A DNA stretch of 64,000 nt from Rs1 sp038900335 (GCA_038900335.1 JBBMRB010000013.1:54328-118327); one strand, 5' to 3'. Positions 26,548 through 36,541 are shown, counted from the first letter of the stretch. Notes: generated by a model from the sequence alone, not told the origin. Numbers and translations: made by a program.

Positions 26548-26642
26548 GATTTATCACTGGTTATTAACTTAGCTATTTGCCTCTTTATCCCAGCCTAACT
26601 ATAACACTACAGATTTAGCTCTATGATCTATAGGAGTCTATC

Positions 26643-28283
26643 TTGCGCCAATTTATTATTACTATTTTCACTTTTTTAGCGATTGCTTCGTACCCGGTAT
26701 CAGCGCAATCTGTAATGCCGATTAAATCGCTCGCCATGGGTACACCTGCACTTTTAGAGCAATTAACGAGCAGTAAACTCAAACAATCACTGAAAATATT
26801 ACAGAGCATTGCCGATGTTGAAAACAGTAATGTGCTGCCATTATTTTCAACGATGTTGGCAGGTAATTTATATTTCATTAAAACCAATAAACAACTGATT
26901 AGCGTCGTTAGTAGCGGCACAAATACAAAATATCACGACCTCTTAAGTGCTAAAGAACTAGGTAGTGTGAACAAAAAAGATATTAAAAAAATTCGAGTCA
27001 ATAACAAAATTCGTGTCTACCTTCGCAACCTCATAGCCCAGTTGCAGCTAACGGCGAGTGATCCACTAAAAAGAGCGAATTCTTTGAAATCGTTATTAGA
27101 TGATCTTGACCCGCAAACGATAGCCGTGATCGCCAAACTACGTATTAATGAGCAAAACGGTAAAGTAAAAATACTCATGGATTTGGCGTTAAATATCGAT
27201 AAGGCGCAAAACGCTACACTGGTTATCGATAAGATAAAAGCCATTACAGCGCTTGAAGATTCACTAGAACCTCAAGTGCGCGAAACACTGATTAGAATCA
27301 GTAGTCAGTACTCAACGTTAACAGATGCCGATAGCAAGGCCGTTAGTAAAGCGGCTAATAAAGCGCTATTGAGCATTAAGCAAACGACTGAAATTTACGG
27401 CTATATTGACCAGCTATTTTTCGGCCTCAGTTTAGGTTCAGTGCTTTTACTTGCAGCCATTGGTTTAGCCATTACCTTTGGCATGATGGGGGTCATTAAT
27501 ATGGCCCATGGTGAAATGATCATGTTGGGGGCCTATACTACCTACGTTGTACAGCAGTTAATGCCCAATTTCATTGAATATTCTTTATGGGTCGCCCTGC
27601 CCTTAGCGTTTGTTGTTTCCGCTTGTGTTGGCATATTAATAGAGCGTTTTGTGATTCGCTACCTACATGGCAGACCTCTAGAGACGCTGTTAGCCACCTT
27701 TGGTATCAGTCTGATTTTGCAGCAATTAGTGCGCAGCATTTTTTCCCCTTTAAATCGTCAAGTATCTTCTCCACAGTGGATGAGTGGCTCTTGGGAAATC
27801 AACCCTATCTTTTCACTAACCTATAACCGCCTGTATATTTTGGCTTTCGCTTTACTGGTATTTTTCGCGCTGCTATTTATTTTAAAGAAAACATCCTTAG
27901 GCCTTAATGTCAGAGCCGTATCGCAAAACCGTGCCATGGCAAAAGCGATGGGCATTAAAACCCATAGAGTTGATGCGATGACTTTTGGTTTAGGCTCAGG
28001 TATTGCAGGCATCGCAGGGGTTGCCTTAAGCCAGCTAACCAATGTCGGCCCCAACCTTGGCCAAGCCTATATTATCGACTCTTTTATGGTGGTGGTATTT
28101 GGCGGTGTCGGCAATCTATTAGGCACTTTAGTGGCAGCTTTCTCGCTCGGCATAGCCAATAAAATATTGGAGCCGATGACCGGTGCAGTACTGGCCAGCA
28201 TTTTAGTATTGGTATTTATTATTCTATTTATTCAGAAACGCCCTAAAGGTCTGTTTCCACAAAAAGGGAGAGCATCAGAATGA
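26643..28283 (+). CDS. urtB: Urea ABC transporter permease UrtB
   Basis: 546-residue permease. The TTG start is supported by AGGAG six bases upstream and is followed by a signal-like segment (to SAQS). About 220 residues of soluble, helix-rich extracellular sequence come next, a known UrtB N-terminal extension. The C-terminal about 290 residues form the LivH-type membrane domain, with MGVINMAHGEMIMLGAY, FGISLILQQ and the coupling segment RAVSQNRAMAKAMGI. It pairs with UrtC to form the urea channel. The stop overlaps the urtC start in ATGA. Confidence 0.95.
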   Translation: MRQFIITIFTFLAIASYPVSAQSVMPIKSLAMGTPALLEQLTSSKLKQSLKILQSIADVENSNVLPLFSTMLAGNLYFIKTNKQLISVVSSGTNTKYHDLLSAKELGSVNKKDIKKIRVNNKIRVYLRNLIAQLQLTASDPLKRANSLKSLLDDLDPQTIAVIAKLRINEQNGKVKILMDLALNIDKAQNATLVIDKIKAITALEDSLEPQVRETLIRISSQYSTLTDADSKAVSKAANKALLSIKQTTEIYGYIDQLFFGLSLGSVLLLAAIGLAITFGMMGVINMAHGEMIMLGAYTTYVVQQLMPNFIEYSLWVALPLAFVVSACVGILIERFVIRYLHGRPLETLLATFGISLILQQLVRSIFSPLNRQVSSPQWMSGSWEINPIFSLTYNRLYILAFALLVFFALLFILKKTSLGLNVRAVSQNRAMAKAMGIKTHRVDAMTFGLGSGIAGIAGVALSQLTNVGPNLGQAYIIDSFMVVVFGGVGNLLGTLVAAFSLGIANKILEPMTGAVLASILVLVFIILFIQKRPKGLFPQKGRASE

Positions 28284-29434
28284 GCCTGCTTACACAGTTA
28301 TTTTCAAGAGATAGCCAGCATGTTAGCTCGGTTTTACCTTTTGTTATCATTTTACTAATCAGCACTCTCGCTTGTGTCTTAGGTAATGTTCTGTTTGCAG
28401 AGGGCTCTATATTTTATGTCAGCACCTACACTATTACCTTGTTTGGTAAATACCTTTGTTATGCCATGTTAGCTTTAGCTGTCGATATTATCTGGGGTTA
28501 CTGCGGTATTTTAAGCTTAGGCCACGGTGCATTTTTTGCACTCGGCGGTTATGCGATGGGTATGTATTTAATGCGCCAAGTTGGCGATCGAGGTGTTTAC
28601 GGCAACCCTGAATTACCTGATTTCATGGTATTTCTAGATTGGCAAACACTACCTTGGTATTGGCAAGGGATGGATAATTTTTGGTTTGCTATGCTAATGG
28701 TTGCTTTGGTACCGGGTATCTTAGCTTATGTTTTTGGCACACTCGCTTTTCGCTCTCGGGTCACTGGTGTCTATTTATCAATAATGACGCAGGCACTAAC
28801 TTATGCACTGTTACTGGCGTTCTTTCGCAATGAAATGGGCTTTGGCGGCAATAACGGTCTAACCGATTTTAAAGACATTCTCGGCTTTAGTTTACAGGAA
28901 GATAGTACGCGCATTGCATTATTAGTCATTAGCGCTAGCGTGTTGGCAATTGCACTTTTTGTCAGTCATTGGGTATTAAAATCGCGCTTGGGTAAAGTGG
29001 TGATAGCCATACGAGATACTGAGGCAAGAGTACGATTTTTAGGCTATCGTACTGATCATTTTAAAGTTTGGTTATTTGTGTTTTCAGCCATCATTGCCGC
29101 GTTTGCTGGTGCTTTGTATGTACCGCAAGTAGGTATCATTAACCCTGGTGAATTTTCACCACTAAATTCTATAGAAATTGTTGTTTGGGTAGCTATTGGT
29201 GGACGCGGCACACTGATTGGCGCTGTAATCGGCGCGCTCATTGTCAGTTACGCTAAAACCAAGTTCACCATACTATTACCTGAAGTTTGGCTCTTTGCCC
29301 TCGGTGGCCTGTTTGTCTTAGTCACCTTGTTCTTACCCAAAGGATTATTAGGCTTAGCCTCTGACATAAAAAACAAGTTACAAGCTAGTAAAACACTAGA
29401 GCAAACACCCACTCTTGGGAGCAATAAATCATGA
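28280..29434 (+). CDS. urtC: Urea ABC transporter permease UrtC
   Basis: 384-residue LivM-type permease with about ten membrane segments. UrtC features include WGYCGILSLGHGAFFALGGYA near residue 73 (motif core SLGHGAFF), the GNPELPDFM insertion and the coupling segment VVIAIRDTEARVRFLGY (core RDTEARVRF). It forms the second half of the urea-conducting pore with UrtB. It is coupled by four-base ATGA overlaps to urtB and urtD, so it is in the middle of the operon. Confidence 0.96.
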   Translation: MSLLTQLFSRDSQHVSSVLPFVIILLISTLACVLGNVLFAEGSIFYVSTYTITLFGKYLCYAMLALAVDIIWGYCGILSLGHGAFFALGGYAMGMYLMRQVGDRGVYGNPELPDFMVFLDWQTLPWYWQGMDNFWFAMLMVALVPGILAYVFGTLAFRSRVTGVYLSIMTQALTYALLLAFFRNEMGFGGNNGLTDFKDILGFSLQEDSTRIALLVISASVLAIALFVSHWVLKSRLGKVVIAIRDTEARVRFLGYRTDHFKVWLFVFSAIIAAFAGALYVPQVGIINPGEFSPLNSIEIVVWVAIGGRGTLIGAVIGALIVSYAKTKFTILLPEVWLFALGGLFVLVTLFLPKGLLGLASDIKNKLQASKTLEQTPTLGSNKS

Positions 29435-30261
29435 GTCTGTTAGATATTGCCGCGCAATTAAAGCAGCGCGATCAAGTGTTCTCTTTCATGCCGACAGAGC
29501 AAGACATAGATGTGTCTCATCAAGTTATTCTCTATGTGGAAGGTCTGAACCTAAGTTTTGATGGCTTTAAAGCGCTAAATGATCTCAATTTATATGTTAA
29601 TGACGGCGAATTACGCTGTTTAATTGGTGCTAATGGCGCCGGTAAAACCACTTTAATGGATGTCATTACCGGTAAAACACCGTGCGATTCAGGGTCTGTT
29701 TATTTTGGCCAAACGCATAATTTATTAACTAAAGATGAGGCGCAAATAGCTCAGCTAGGCATCGGTAGAAAATTTCAAAAACCCACTGTCTTTGAAGCTT
29801 TAACTGTTTTCGATAATCTGGAGCTATCACTAAAATCAAATAAAGGTGTACTTGCTACACTGTTTGCCAAACTTAACAGCGCTCAGCTAGATCGTATTCA
29901 CCAAGTACTTTCAACTATCGGCTTAAAACAGCAGTGTTATCAGTTGGCTGGTTCATTATCGCACGGTCAAAAACAGTGGTTAGAAATCGGCATGTTATTA
30001 GTCTCCGACCCAAGGTTACTATTAATAGATGAGCCAGTGGCAGGTATGACGGCACAAGAGAGCGAGCGAACAGCAGAGCTATTAACCTCGCTAGCAGGTG
30101 AGCGAACGGTGATTGTGGTCGAGCATGATATGGAGTTTGTACGCAGCATTGCACAAACCGTCACAGTATTGCATCAAGGTTCGGTATTAGCACAAGGCAG
30201 CATGGATGATATTCAAAATAACCAAGCAGTTATCGATGTCTATTTAGGAGAAGGTCAATGA
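29431..30261 (+). CDS. urtD: Urea ABC transporter ATPase UrtD
   Basis: 276-residue cytosolic ATPase of the LivG type. Walker A is GANGAGKTT, the signature SLSHGQKQWLEIGM is the UrtD/LivG form, and Walker B is LLLIDEPVAGM followed by VVEHDMEF. The N-terminal about 35 residues are an extension typical of UrtD. It is coupled to urtC and urtE by ATGA overlaps. Confidence 0.96.
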   Translation: MSLLDIAAQLKQRDQVFSFMPTEQDIDVSHQVILYVEGLNLSFDGFKALNDLNLYVNDGELRCLIGANGAGKTTLMDVITGKTPCDSGSVYFGQTHNLLTKDEAQIAQLGIGRKFQKPTVFEALTVFDNLELSLKSNKGVLATLFAKLNSAQLDRIHQVLSTIGLKQQCYQLAGSLSHGQKQWLEIGMLLVSDPRLLLIDEPVAGMTAQESERTAELLTSLAGERTVIVVEHDMEFVRSIAQTVTVLHQGSVLAQGSMDDIQNNQAVIDVYLGEGQ

Positions 30262-30950
30262 TTGAAATCAATAAAATCAATCAATTTTACGGTAGTTCAC
30301 AGATTTTATGGGATTTAGATTTAGATATTAAAGAAGGCAGTTGCACTTGTATTATGGGCCGTAATGGCGTCGGAAAAACCACCTTATTGAAATGCTTAAT
30401 GGGCTTACTACCCATTAGTAGCGGCGAAATTTTATTAGATTCTAAAGCGCTGCACACCCAAGCAGCACAATCACGAGCACCTGCAGGTATTGGCTATGTA
30501 CCGCAAGGGCGAGATATTTTCCCGCTGTTAACGGTCGAGGAAAACTTGCGTATCGGTTTGCCGATTCGTAAAGATAAAGCCAAACATATTCCGCAGAAAA
30601 TTTATGAGCTGTTCCCCGTTTTACAAACCATGCTTCATAGAAGAGGTGGTGACTTATCTGGCGGCCAACAGCAACAACTAGCCATCGCTAGAGCGTTAGT
30701 TATTGAGCCTAAGGTATTGATATTGGATGAACCAAATGAGGGCATTCAGCCCAATATAGTGCAACAAATAGGCGATGTTATTTTAAAATTAAACGCACAG
30801 GGCTTAACCGTTATTCTGGTGGAGCAAAAATTGGGCTTTGCCAGGCGTGTAGGTAAGGAATTTAGGCTGATGGAGCGCGGCCGTATTGTCGCTAGTGATG
30901 CGATGGAAAATCTTAGTGATGATCTGATTAAGCAGTACATGGCCGTGTAG
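30258..30950 (+). CDS. urtE: Urea ABC transporter ATPase UrtE
   Basis: 230-residue LivF-type ATPase completing the importer. Walker A is GRNGVGKTT, signature LSGGQQQQLAIARAL, Walker B VLILDEPNEGIQP, then VEQKLGFA. It is the last gene of the urt operon, 180 bases before ureD. No clear terminator follows, so some read-through into urease genes is possible. Confidence 0.96.
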   Translation: MIEINKINQFYGSSQILWDLDLDIKEGSCTCIMGRNGVGKTTLLKCLMGLLPISSGEILLDSKALHTQAAQSRAPAGIGYVPQGRDIFPLLTVEENLRIGLPIRKDKAKHIPQKIYELFPVLQTMLHRRGGDLSGGQQQQLAIARALVIEPKVLILDEPNEGIQPNIVQQIGDVILKLNAQGLTVILVEQKLGFARRVGKEFRLMERGRIVASDAMENLSDDLIKQYMAV

Positions 30951-31049
30951 TGCGCTGATAGCACTTGCTAGCTATGGCACGATATCTGCTATTAAGTTAA
31001 TTATCATAATCACAGTATCACTACATTATTAAAATCATCGCCATAAAAC

Positions 31050-31083
31050 GCACCAAAATAGATCGAAATTGATATTTTGGTGC
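31050..31083. promoter_or_regulatory. 11-bp inverted repeat upstream of ureD
   Basis: GCACCAAAATA and TATTTTGGTGC, perfect arms with a 12-base spacer, 47 bases before ureD. The outer GCACCA/TGGTGC resemble NtrC half-sites, but the spacing is much longer than in a normal NtrC site, so the binding protein is unknown. It could also form a leader hairpin. Confidence 0.55.
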
Positions 31084-31130
31084 AAATATATGCAGTGCTA
31101 CATATTTAAAATTTAATAGGCCACCGTGCT

Positions 31131-32123
31131 ATGAGCTTAGCAATAACACCAAACACTGAAATCAATCATAGTTGCGTTGCGCTGTCATCCAGACATCAAA
31201 CCTCTATTAACTCCCCTGCTACTGATTCGAGCAACAGCTTGCAGTGGCAGGCTAAACTAAAGATCAATATCGCAAAAACTAAGCGAGGCAGTGTCGTTAA
31301 ACGCAGTGAACACATTGGCCCGCTTTACATCCAAAAAGCGTTTTATCCGCAAGGACCTGATCTAGCTCATATTTATATTCTGCACCCACCAGGTGGCTTA
31401 GTATCAGGTGATCATTTAGACATTAATATTCATGTCAGCAGCAACGCTAAAGCTCTTATTACCACACCTGGCGCTGGCAGAGTTTACAAAGCACGTAGCG
31501 ACAAATCATTACAACAGCAACAAGTCACACTTGAGGCTGAAGATAACGCCGTCATTGAATGGTTACCATTAGAAACCATCTTGTACCCCAATGCTAATAC
31601 CCGTTTAAACACTTTAGTTAAGCTGTCATCAAGCGCATTTTTTATCGGTTGGGATATATCTTGTCTAGGGTTACCAGCTAACGGCCAAGTATTTGATAAA
31701 GGCTGCTTAGAGCAGTGTTTACAAATTGAAGTCGCGGGGAAAATCAAACTCCGAGAGCGCTTAATAGTCAATGATAGTAATCGTGACGTACTCTCTCATC
31801 GGGCAGGTTTCGCTAATCGTTCAGTTAACGCTTTAATGGTAGCCGGCCCTTTTAACCAGCAAAATACTGGTACAGGAACTAGCCCTGATAGCGATAGTGA
31901 GCAGCTAATTGAAAAATTACGCCAACACAGCCAAACACTGACAACTAAAGCGCGAGCAGAGCAAGCTTTGTGCTCAATAAGCCAATGCGCTGAATTTTTA
32001 TTGATTAGATATTTAGGTGATGACAGCGAACAAGCGCGTTGGTTTTTCAGCCAGTGCTGGCAAGATATTCGCCCACAATTACTTGGCATAGCAGCGTGTG
32101 CTCCACGCATTTGGTCAACATAA
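31131..32123 (+). CDS. ureD: Urease accessory protein UreD
   Basis: 330-residue scaffold protein (UreD/UreH) that binds apo-urease with UreF and UreG during nickel insertion. The family core is readable: YPQGPDLAHIYILHPPGG followed by GDHL, then TTPGAGRVYKA, and EWLPLETILYPN. The N-terminal about 40 residues are variable. The start has only a distant AGG upstream. First gene of the urease cluster. Confidence 0.93.
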   Translation: MSLAITPNTEINHSCVALSSRHQTSINSPATDSSNSLQWQAKLKINIAKTKRGSVVKRSEHIGPLYIQKAFYPQGPDLAHIYILHPPGGLVSGDHLDINIHVSSNAKALITTPGAGRVYKARSDKSLQQQQVTLEAEDNAVIEWLPLETILYPNANTRLNTLVKLSSSAFFIGWDISCLGLPANGQVFDKGCLEQCLQIEVAGKIKLRERLIVNDSNRDVLSHRAGFANRSVNALMVAGPFNQQNTGTGTSPDSDSEQLIEKLRQHSQTLTTKARAEQALCSISQCAEFLLIRYLGDDSEQARWFFSQCWQDIRPQLLGIAACAPRIWST

Positions 32124-32216
32124 TATTAGCACTGTTTATAATTTTACTATCGACAACAAAATATAACTAAGCTTTGTTTTATTGGTAGCTAGCATATTTA
32201 AATTTAGAGGTTAATG

Positions 32217-32519
32217 ATGGATTTACTACCCAGAGAAAAAGATAAATTATTACTTTTTACCGCTGCTCTACTGGCAGAGCGTCGCTTAAAGCGCGGTTTA
32301 AAACTCAATTATCCAGAAGCCGTCGCCTATATTTCGATGGAGATAGTAGAAGGCGCTAGGGATGGTAAAACTGTCGCTCAGTTAATGAGTTACGGTAAAA
32401 CACTACTCAGTGCAGAACAGGTAATGGACAGCGTTCCCGATTTAATTCACGAGGTCCAAGTGGAGGCCACTTTTACTGATGGCACTAAATTAGTCACTGT
32501 GCACAACCCAATAAGCTAA
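32217..32519 (+). CDS. ureA: Urease gamma subunit
   Basis: 100-residue structural subunit. The sequence MDLLPREKDKLLLFTAALLA at the start, then RRLKRGLKLNYPEAVA and the C-terminal VTVHNPIS are diagnostic. An ATG three bases earlier (32214) would add one Met; the second ATG has better spacing to GAGG and gives the usual 100 residues. First of the structural genes. Confidence 0.97.
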   Translation: MDLLPREKDKLLLFTAALLAERRLKRGLKLNYPEAVAYISMEIVEGARDGKTVAQLMSYGKTLLSAEQVMDSVPDLIHEVQVEATFTDGTKLVTVHNPIS

Positions 32520-32545
32520 TTGCTATCAAGCTGAAGGAATTTATT

Positions 32546-32887
32546 ATGATACCAGGTGAAATACAGGTTGCCGATGGCGACATTCATTTAAATGTGGGTA
32601 GAAAAACACTGTCTATACGTGTTGAAAACAGCGGAGATCGCCCGATCCAAGTAGGGTCTCACTATCATTTTTACGAAGCAAACCCTGCGTTAAAATTTGA
32701 TAGAGAGCAATGCTTAGGCTATCGCTTAAATATCGCATCAGGTACGGCGATACGCTTTGAGCCGGGCCAAGCGCGCTCTGTTGAATTAGTGGAATATGCA
32801 GGCACTAAAACGATTTATGGCTTTCGCGCACAAGTGATGGGTGCAATTGCTGACAAACCCAGCATTATTGATGAAGGAGCGCACTGA
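32546..32887 (+). CDS. ureB: Urease beta subunit
   Basis: 113-residue structural subunit, beginning MIPGEIQ as in the family and containing VGSHYHFYEANPALKFDR and the C-terminal RAQVMGAI. AAGGAA lies before the ATG. The stop overlaps the ureC start by one base. The tail is slightly longer than in the shortest family members. Confidence 0.97.
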   Translation: MIPGEIQVADGDIHLNVGRKTLSIRVENSGDRPIQVGSHYHFYEANPALKFDREQCLGYRLNIASGTAIRFEPGQARSVELVEYAGTKTIYGFRAQVMGAIADKPSIIDEGAH

Positions 32888-34629
32888 TGAGCAGTGACAA
32901 TAGCCATGAACAGGCCACGAGTCAGAAAACTATCGACAGACAAAGCTACGCGCAAATGTATGGTCCCACCACAGGTGACAGAGTACGCCTTGGCGATACT
33001 CAATTATGGATAGAGGTCGAAAAAGACCATTGTTTATACGGTGACGAGGTTAAGTTTGGCGGTGGTAAAGTGATTCGCGATGGCATGGGCCAAAGCCAAG
33101 TAACTAACGATATCGCTGTCGATACGGTGATTACCAATGCTTTAATTCTCGACCACTGGGGTATTGTTAAAGCCGATGTTGGTTTGAAAAATGGTCGTAT
33201 TGCTAGCATTGGCCGAGCCGGCAACCCCGATATTCAAGATGATATTGATATTATTATCGGCCCAGGTACTGAAGTGATCGCCGCTGAAGGCTCTATTTTA
33301 ACTGCCGGCGGTATTGATGCGCATATTCATTTTATTTGCCCACAACAAATAGAAGAAGCCTTGATGTCTGGTGTGACTACGATGATAGGTGGTGGCACCG
33401 GCCCCGCTACCGGCACAAAGGCAACGACTTGTACGCCTGGTCCTTGGCATTTAGCAAAAATGTTACAAGCCACTGATCAAATGCCGATGAACTTAGGTTT
33501 TCTTGGTAAAGGTAACGCCAGTTTACCACAAGCTTTAGCTGAGCAACTAGAAGCTGGAGCCTGTGGCTTAAAGCTGCATGAAGATTGGGGCACTACACCT
33601 GCCTCTATCGATAACTGTTTGAATGTAGCAGAGGAATACGACGTACAGGTTGCTATTCATACTGATACTTTAAATGAATCTGGGTTTGTCGATGACACCT
33701 TAGGTGCCTTTAAAGATCGCGTTATTCACACCTACCACACAGAAGGTGCTGGCGGTGGCCATGCTCCGGATATAATTAAAGCATGCGCCAGATCAAACGT
33801 TCTACCCTCTTCCACCAACCCAACTCGCCCCTATACCAGCAATACTGTTGACGAGCATTTAGATATGTTAATGGTGTGTCATCATTTAGATAGTAATATT
33901 CCTGAAGATGTTGCCTTTGCCGATTCTCGTATTCGCAAAGAAACCATTGCCGCTGAAGATATTTTGCACGATAGAGGTGCGTTCAGCATGATTTCTTCGG
34001 ATTCACAAGCAATGGGCCGTGTCGGCGAGGTCATTACCAGAACATGGCAGACTGCACATAAAATGAAAGAGCAACTCGGGCTGCTAGCTGAAGATTTAGA
34101 GCGCGGTTGTGACAATATTCGCGCCAGACGCTATATTGCCAAATACACTATAAACCCGGCAATAACTCACGGTATCTCTCACCAGGTAGGCTCTATTGAA
34201 GTCGGTAAACTTGCCGATTTAGTATTGTGGAAGCCGGCATTTTTTGCTGTTAAGCCAGAGCTAATTATTAAAGGCGGGATGATAGCAGCGGCTCAAATGG
34301 GCGACCCAAATGCTTCTATTCCAACGCCACAACCGGTTCATTACCGGCCAATGTTTGGCGCTTACGGTTTAGCCGCTAGCAAGACTTGTATTACCTTTGT
34401 CTCGCAAGCGTCATTAGACAATAATCTAGCTGAAAAACTTGGTTTACAACGCCAGCTTGTCGCCTGTAAAAACACCCGTAACATTAGCAAAAGCGATATG
34501 GTTCTCAACGATTGGCAACCAGATATCAGTGTCGACCCACAAACTTATGAAGTGCGAGCTGACGGTGAGCTACTAACGTGTGAACCTGCAACCACATTGC
34601 CACTGGCTCAGCTTTATAATCTTTTTTAA
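32887..34629 (+). CDS. ureC: Urease alpha subunit (catalytic)
   Basis: Catalytic subunit hydrolysing urea to ammonia and carbamate at a dinickel centre. All active-site residues are present, offset by 12 from Klebsiella urease: His146 and His148, carbamylated Lys229 in GLKLHEDWG, His258, His284 and Asp372. The mobile flap with Cys331 and His332 (VCHHLD) is also intact. The N-terminus is about 12 residues longer than usual (MSSDNSHEQ before TIDRQSYAQM). The enzyme should therefore be active. Overlaps ureB by one base. Confidence 0.98.
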   Translation: MSSDNSHEQATSQKTIDRQSYAQMYGPTTGDRVRLGDTQLWIEVEKDHCLYGDEVKFGGGKVIRDGMGQSQVTNDIAVDTVITNALILDHWGIVKADVGLKNGRIASIGRAGNPDIQDDIDIIIGPGTEVIAAEGSILTAGGIDAHIHFICPQQIEEALMSGVTTMIGGGTGPATGTKATTCTPGPWHLAKMLQATDQMPMNLGFLGKGNASLPQALAEQLEAGACGLKLHEDWGTTPASIDNCLNVAEEYDVQVAIHTDTLNESGFVDDTLGAFKDRVIHTYHTEGAGGGHAPDIIKACARSNVLPSSTNPTRPYTSNTVDEHLDMLMVCHHLDSNIPEDVAFADSRIRKETIAAEDILHDRGAFSMISSDSQAMGRVGEVITRTWQTAHKMKEQLGLLAEDLERGCDNIRARRYIAKYTINPAITHGISHQVGSIEVGKLADLVLWKPAFFAVKPELIIKGGMIAAAQMGDPNASIPTPQPVHYRPMFGAYGLAASKTCITFVSQASLDNNLAEKLGLQRQLVACKNTRNISKSDMVLNDWQPDISVDPQTYEVRADGELLTCEPATTLPLAQLYNLF

Positions 34630-34669
34630 TCAATTAATAGCAATAACACATAGTGAGAAGGTGACACAA

Positions 34670-35113
34670 ATGTTAGAAGTCCACCAGCGATTAGGCACAG
34701 ATACCGGTAAAAGTGCTGATGCTATCGTAGTACTGGATCATCAGCAGCGTGAGCGCGGCCGACTATTATTAAGCAGCACACACGGTGAAGAAGTCAGGTT
34801 ATATTTAAATCGAGGACAGCCGCTGCTGGTCAACGAGTTATTACAAGCTCAATGCGGCAAGTTAGTAAAAGTTGAAGGGGCCACAGAGAGTATCGCGATT
34901 GCTCGCTGTGATGATTGGCAGGTATTTGCCCGCGCCTGCTATCACTTAGGTAACCGCCATGTCAAAGTACAGGTAGATGCGTTAACACTGACCATCAAAC
35001 CCGATCATGTACTAGAGGATATGTTAGTGCGACAAGGTTTGCTTATCAGCCATGGTGAAGCTGTATTCACCCCAGAATCAGGAGCTTATCAACATGGTAG
35101 CCATGATCATTAA
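34670..35113 (+). CDS. ureE: Urease accessory protein UreE (nickel chaperone)
   Basis: 147-residue nickel-binding metallochaperone delivering nickel to the UreDFG complex. Start chosen at 34670 (MLEVHQRLG) with GAAGG upstream; the open frame extends back into ureC but that part is not family-like. The N-terminal domain has RERGRLLL. The metal-binding domain has CYHLGNRHVKVQV, and the tail ends in His/Asp-rich HGSHDH, a short version of the UreE His tail. Confidence 0.95.
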   Translation: MLEVHQRLGTDTGKSADAIVVLDHQQRERGRLLLSSTHGEEVRLYLNRGQPLLVNELLQAQCGKLVKVEGATESIAIARCDDWQVFARACYHLGNRHVKVQVDALTLTIKPDHVLEDMLVRQGLLISHGEAVFTPESGAYQHGSHDH

Positions 35114-35146
35114 AGTGATTAGCGATAATATATGCAGAGGGTTATT

Positions 35147-35824
35147 ATGCTGACATCCAGTACCGACATGGCATTGTTACGCTTATTACAACTCAGTAGT
35201 GTCAGCCTACCGGTCGGTGGTTACTCGTTTTCTCAAGGTTTAGAATATGCGATTGACTGCGCTTGGCTAAAAAACGCTCATGACATTGAACAATGGACAG
35301 CGCTGCAAATGAGTGAGTCTATCGCACGTTTAGAATTACCTATATTGCGTTTGAGTATGCTCGCTTTAGCTGATGGCGATATACAAAAATTAGCTCAGTA
35401 TAATGAGTTGTCTTTAGCGAGCCGTGAAAGCAAAGAACTGCGTTTAACAGATACGGCGATGGGCGAAGCACTGGCTCGGTTAATGCGCAATCAAGGCATA
35501 GAAGTCCCTTTTGCGCGTACCCAAGAGGTTAGTTTCGTAGTGCTCTTCGCTGTTGCTGCTAATCATTGGCACATCAATTACGCGACAACTGCGCTGGGCT
35601 TTACTTGGTCTTGGTTAGAAAATCAAATAGCTGCAGCCACAAAGCTGGTGCCATTAGGGCAAACTCAAGCCCAGCAATTATTAGGTAATTTACAACAAAA
35701 TATTATGACAGCAATTGATAACGCGCAAACAATTGAAGCGCATGACATTGGCTCTTGTTTACCGGCGCTGGCTATTGCTAGCGCATTACATGAGACACAA
35801 TACAGCCGATTATTTCGCTCTTAA
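35147..35824 (+). CDS. ureF: Urease accessory protein UreF
   Basis: About 225 residues, all helical. UreF joins UreD and UreG during GTP-dependent nickel insertion. Recognised by LLQLSSVSLPVGGYSFSQGL near the N-terminus (core LPVGGYSFSQ) and the C-terminal SCLPALAIASALHETQYSRLFRS (core SALHETQYSRLFRS). I prefer the ATG at 35147 because AGAGGG precedes it; a frame start at 35132 has no ribosome binding site. Confidence 0.95.
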   Translation: MLTSSTDMALLRLLQLSSVSLPVGGYSFSQGLEYAIDCAWLKNAHDIEQWTALQMSESIARLELPILRLSMLALADGDIQKLAQYNELSLASRESKELRLTDTAMGEALARLMRNQGIEVPFARTQEVSFVVLFAVAANHWHINYATTALGFTWSWLENQIAAATKLVPLGQTQAQQLLGNLQQNIMTAIDNAQTIEAHDIGSCLPALAIASALHETQYSRLFRS

Positions 35825-35875
35825 ACTCTCTTTGGCATTTGTTATGCCGGACAAACTTATAGAAAAGGTACTCAC

Positions 35876-36523
35876 ATGTCACAACCAAAACAGACATTAA
35901 GAATAGGTGTTGGCGGCCCTGTTGGTTCAGGTAAAACAGCCCTGTTAAGATCGCTGTGCTCAGCTATGCGTGAACACTATGAGATAGCCGTTGTCACCAA
36001 TGATATTTATACGCAAGAAGACGCTAAGTTTTTAACAGAAAACGAAGCACTGAGCGCCGATCGTATTATTGGTGTTGAAACCGGCGGCTGCCCTCATACA
36101 GCCATTCGCGAAGACGCGTCAATGAACCTTGCTGCGATTGATCAATTGATGACACGTCACGGTGAATTAGATATGATTTTTGTCGAAAGTGGCGGCGATA
36201 ATTTAAGCGCTACTTTTAGCCCAGAGCTATCTGATTTAACACTGTATGTCATCGATGTATCAGCGGGAGATAAAATCCCACGCAAGGGCGGCCCTGGAAT
36301 AACAAAATCTGATCTTTTGATTATCAATAAGACGGATTTAGCACCTATTGTCGGCGCATCACTTGAAGTGATGGATGTGGATGCTAAACGCATGCGTGGC
36401 GATCGCCCATTTATATTTTCAAATTTGAAAGCAGCGACAGGAGTTGACGACATCATAAAATTTATTGTTAAACAAGGCATGCTAAAAGAAGCGAGACTTG
36501 CACCAGCTGCAGCCGTTGTCTAA
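35876..36523 (+). CDS. ureG: Urease accessory GTPase UreG
   Basis: 215-residue SIMIBI-class GTPase powering nickel insertion. P-loop GGPVGSGKTAL at residues 13-23, the Cys72-Pro-His74 metal-binding motif in GCPHTAIRED, VESGGDNLSATFSPEL (switch region) and the NKTD guanine-recognition motif are all present. AAAGG precedes the ATG. Last gene of ureDABCEFG; no nickel importer gene is visible in the window. Confidence 0.98.
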   Translation: MSQPKQTLRIGVGGPVGSGKTALLRSLCSAMREHYEIAVVTNDIYTQEDAKFLTENEALSADRIIGVETGGCPHTAIREDASMNLAAIDQLMTRHGELDMIFVESGGDNLSATFSPELSDLTLYVIDVSAGDKIPRKGGPGITKSDLLIINKTDLAPIVGASLEVMDVDAKRMRGDRPFIFSNLKAATGVDDIIKFIVKQGMLKEARLAPAAAVV

Positions 36524-36541
36524 CAATCGTTAGTAGCCATA

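Noticed and set aside
31050..31083. Canonical NtrC binding site
   Set aside because: The half-sites match in part but their separation is far larger than in known NtrC sites.
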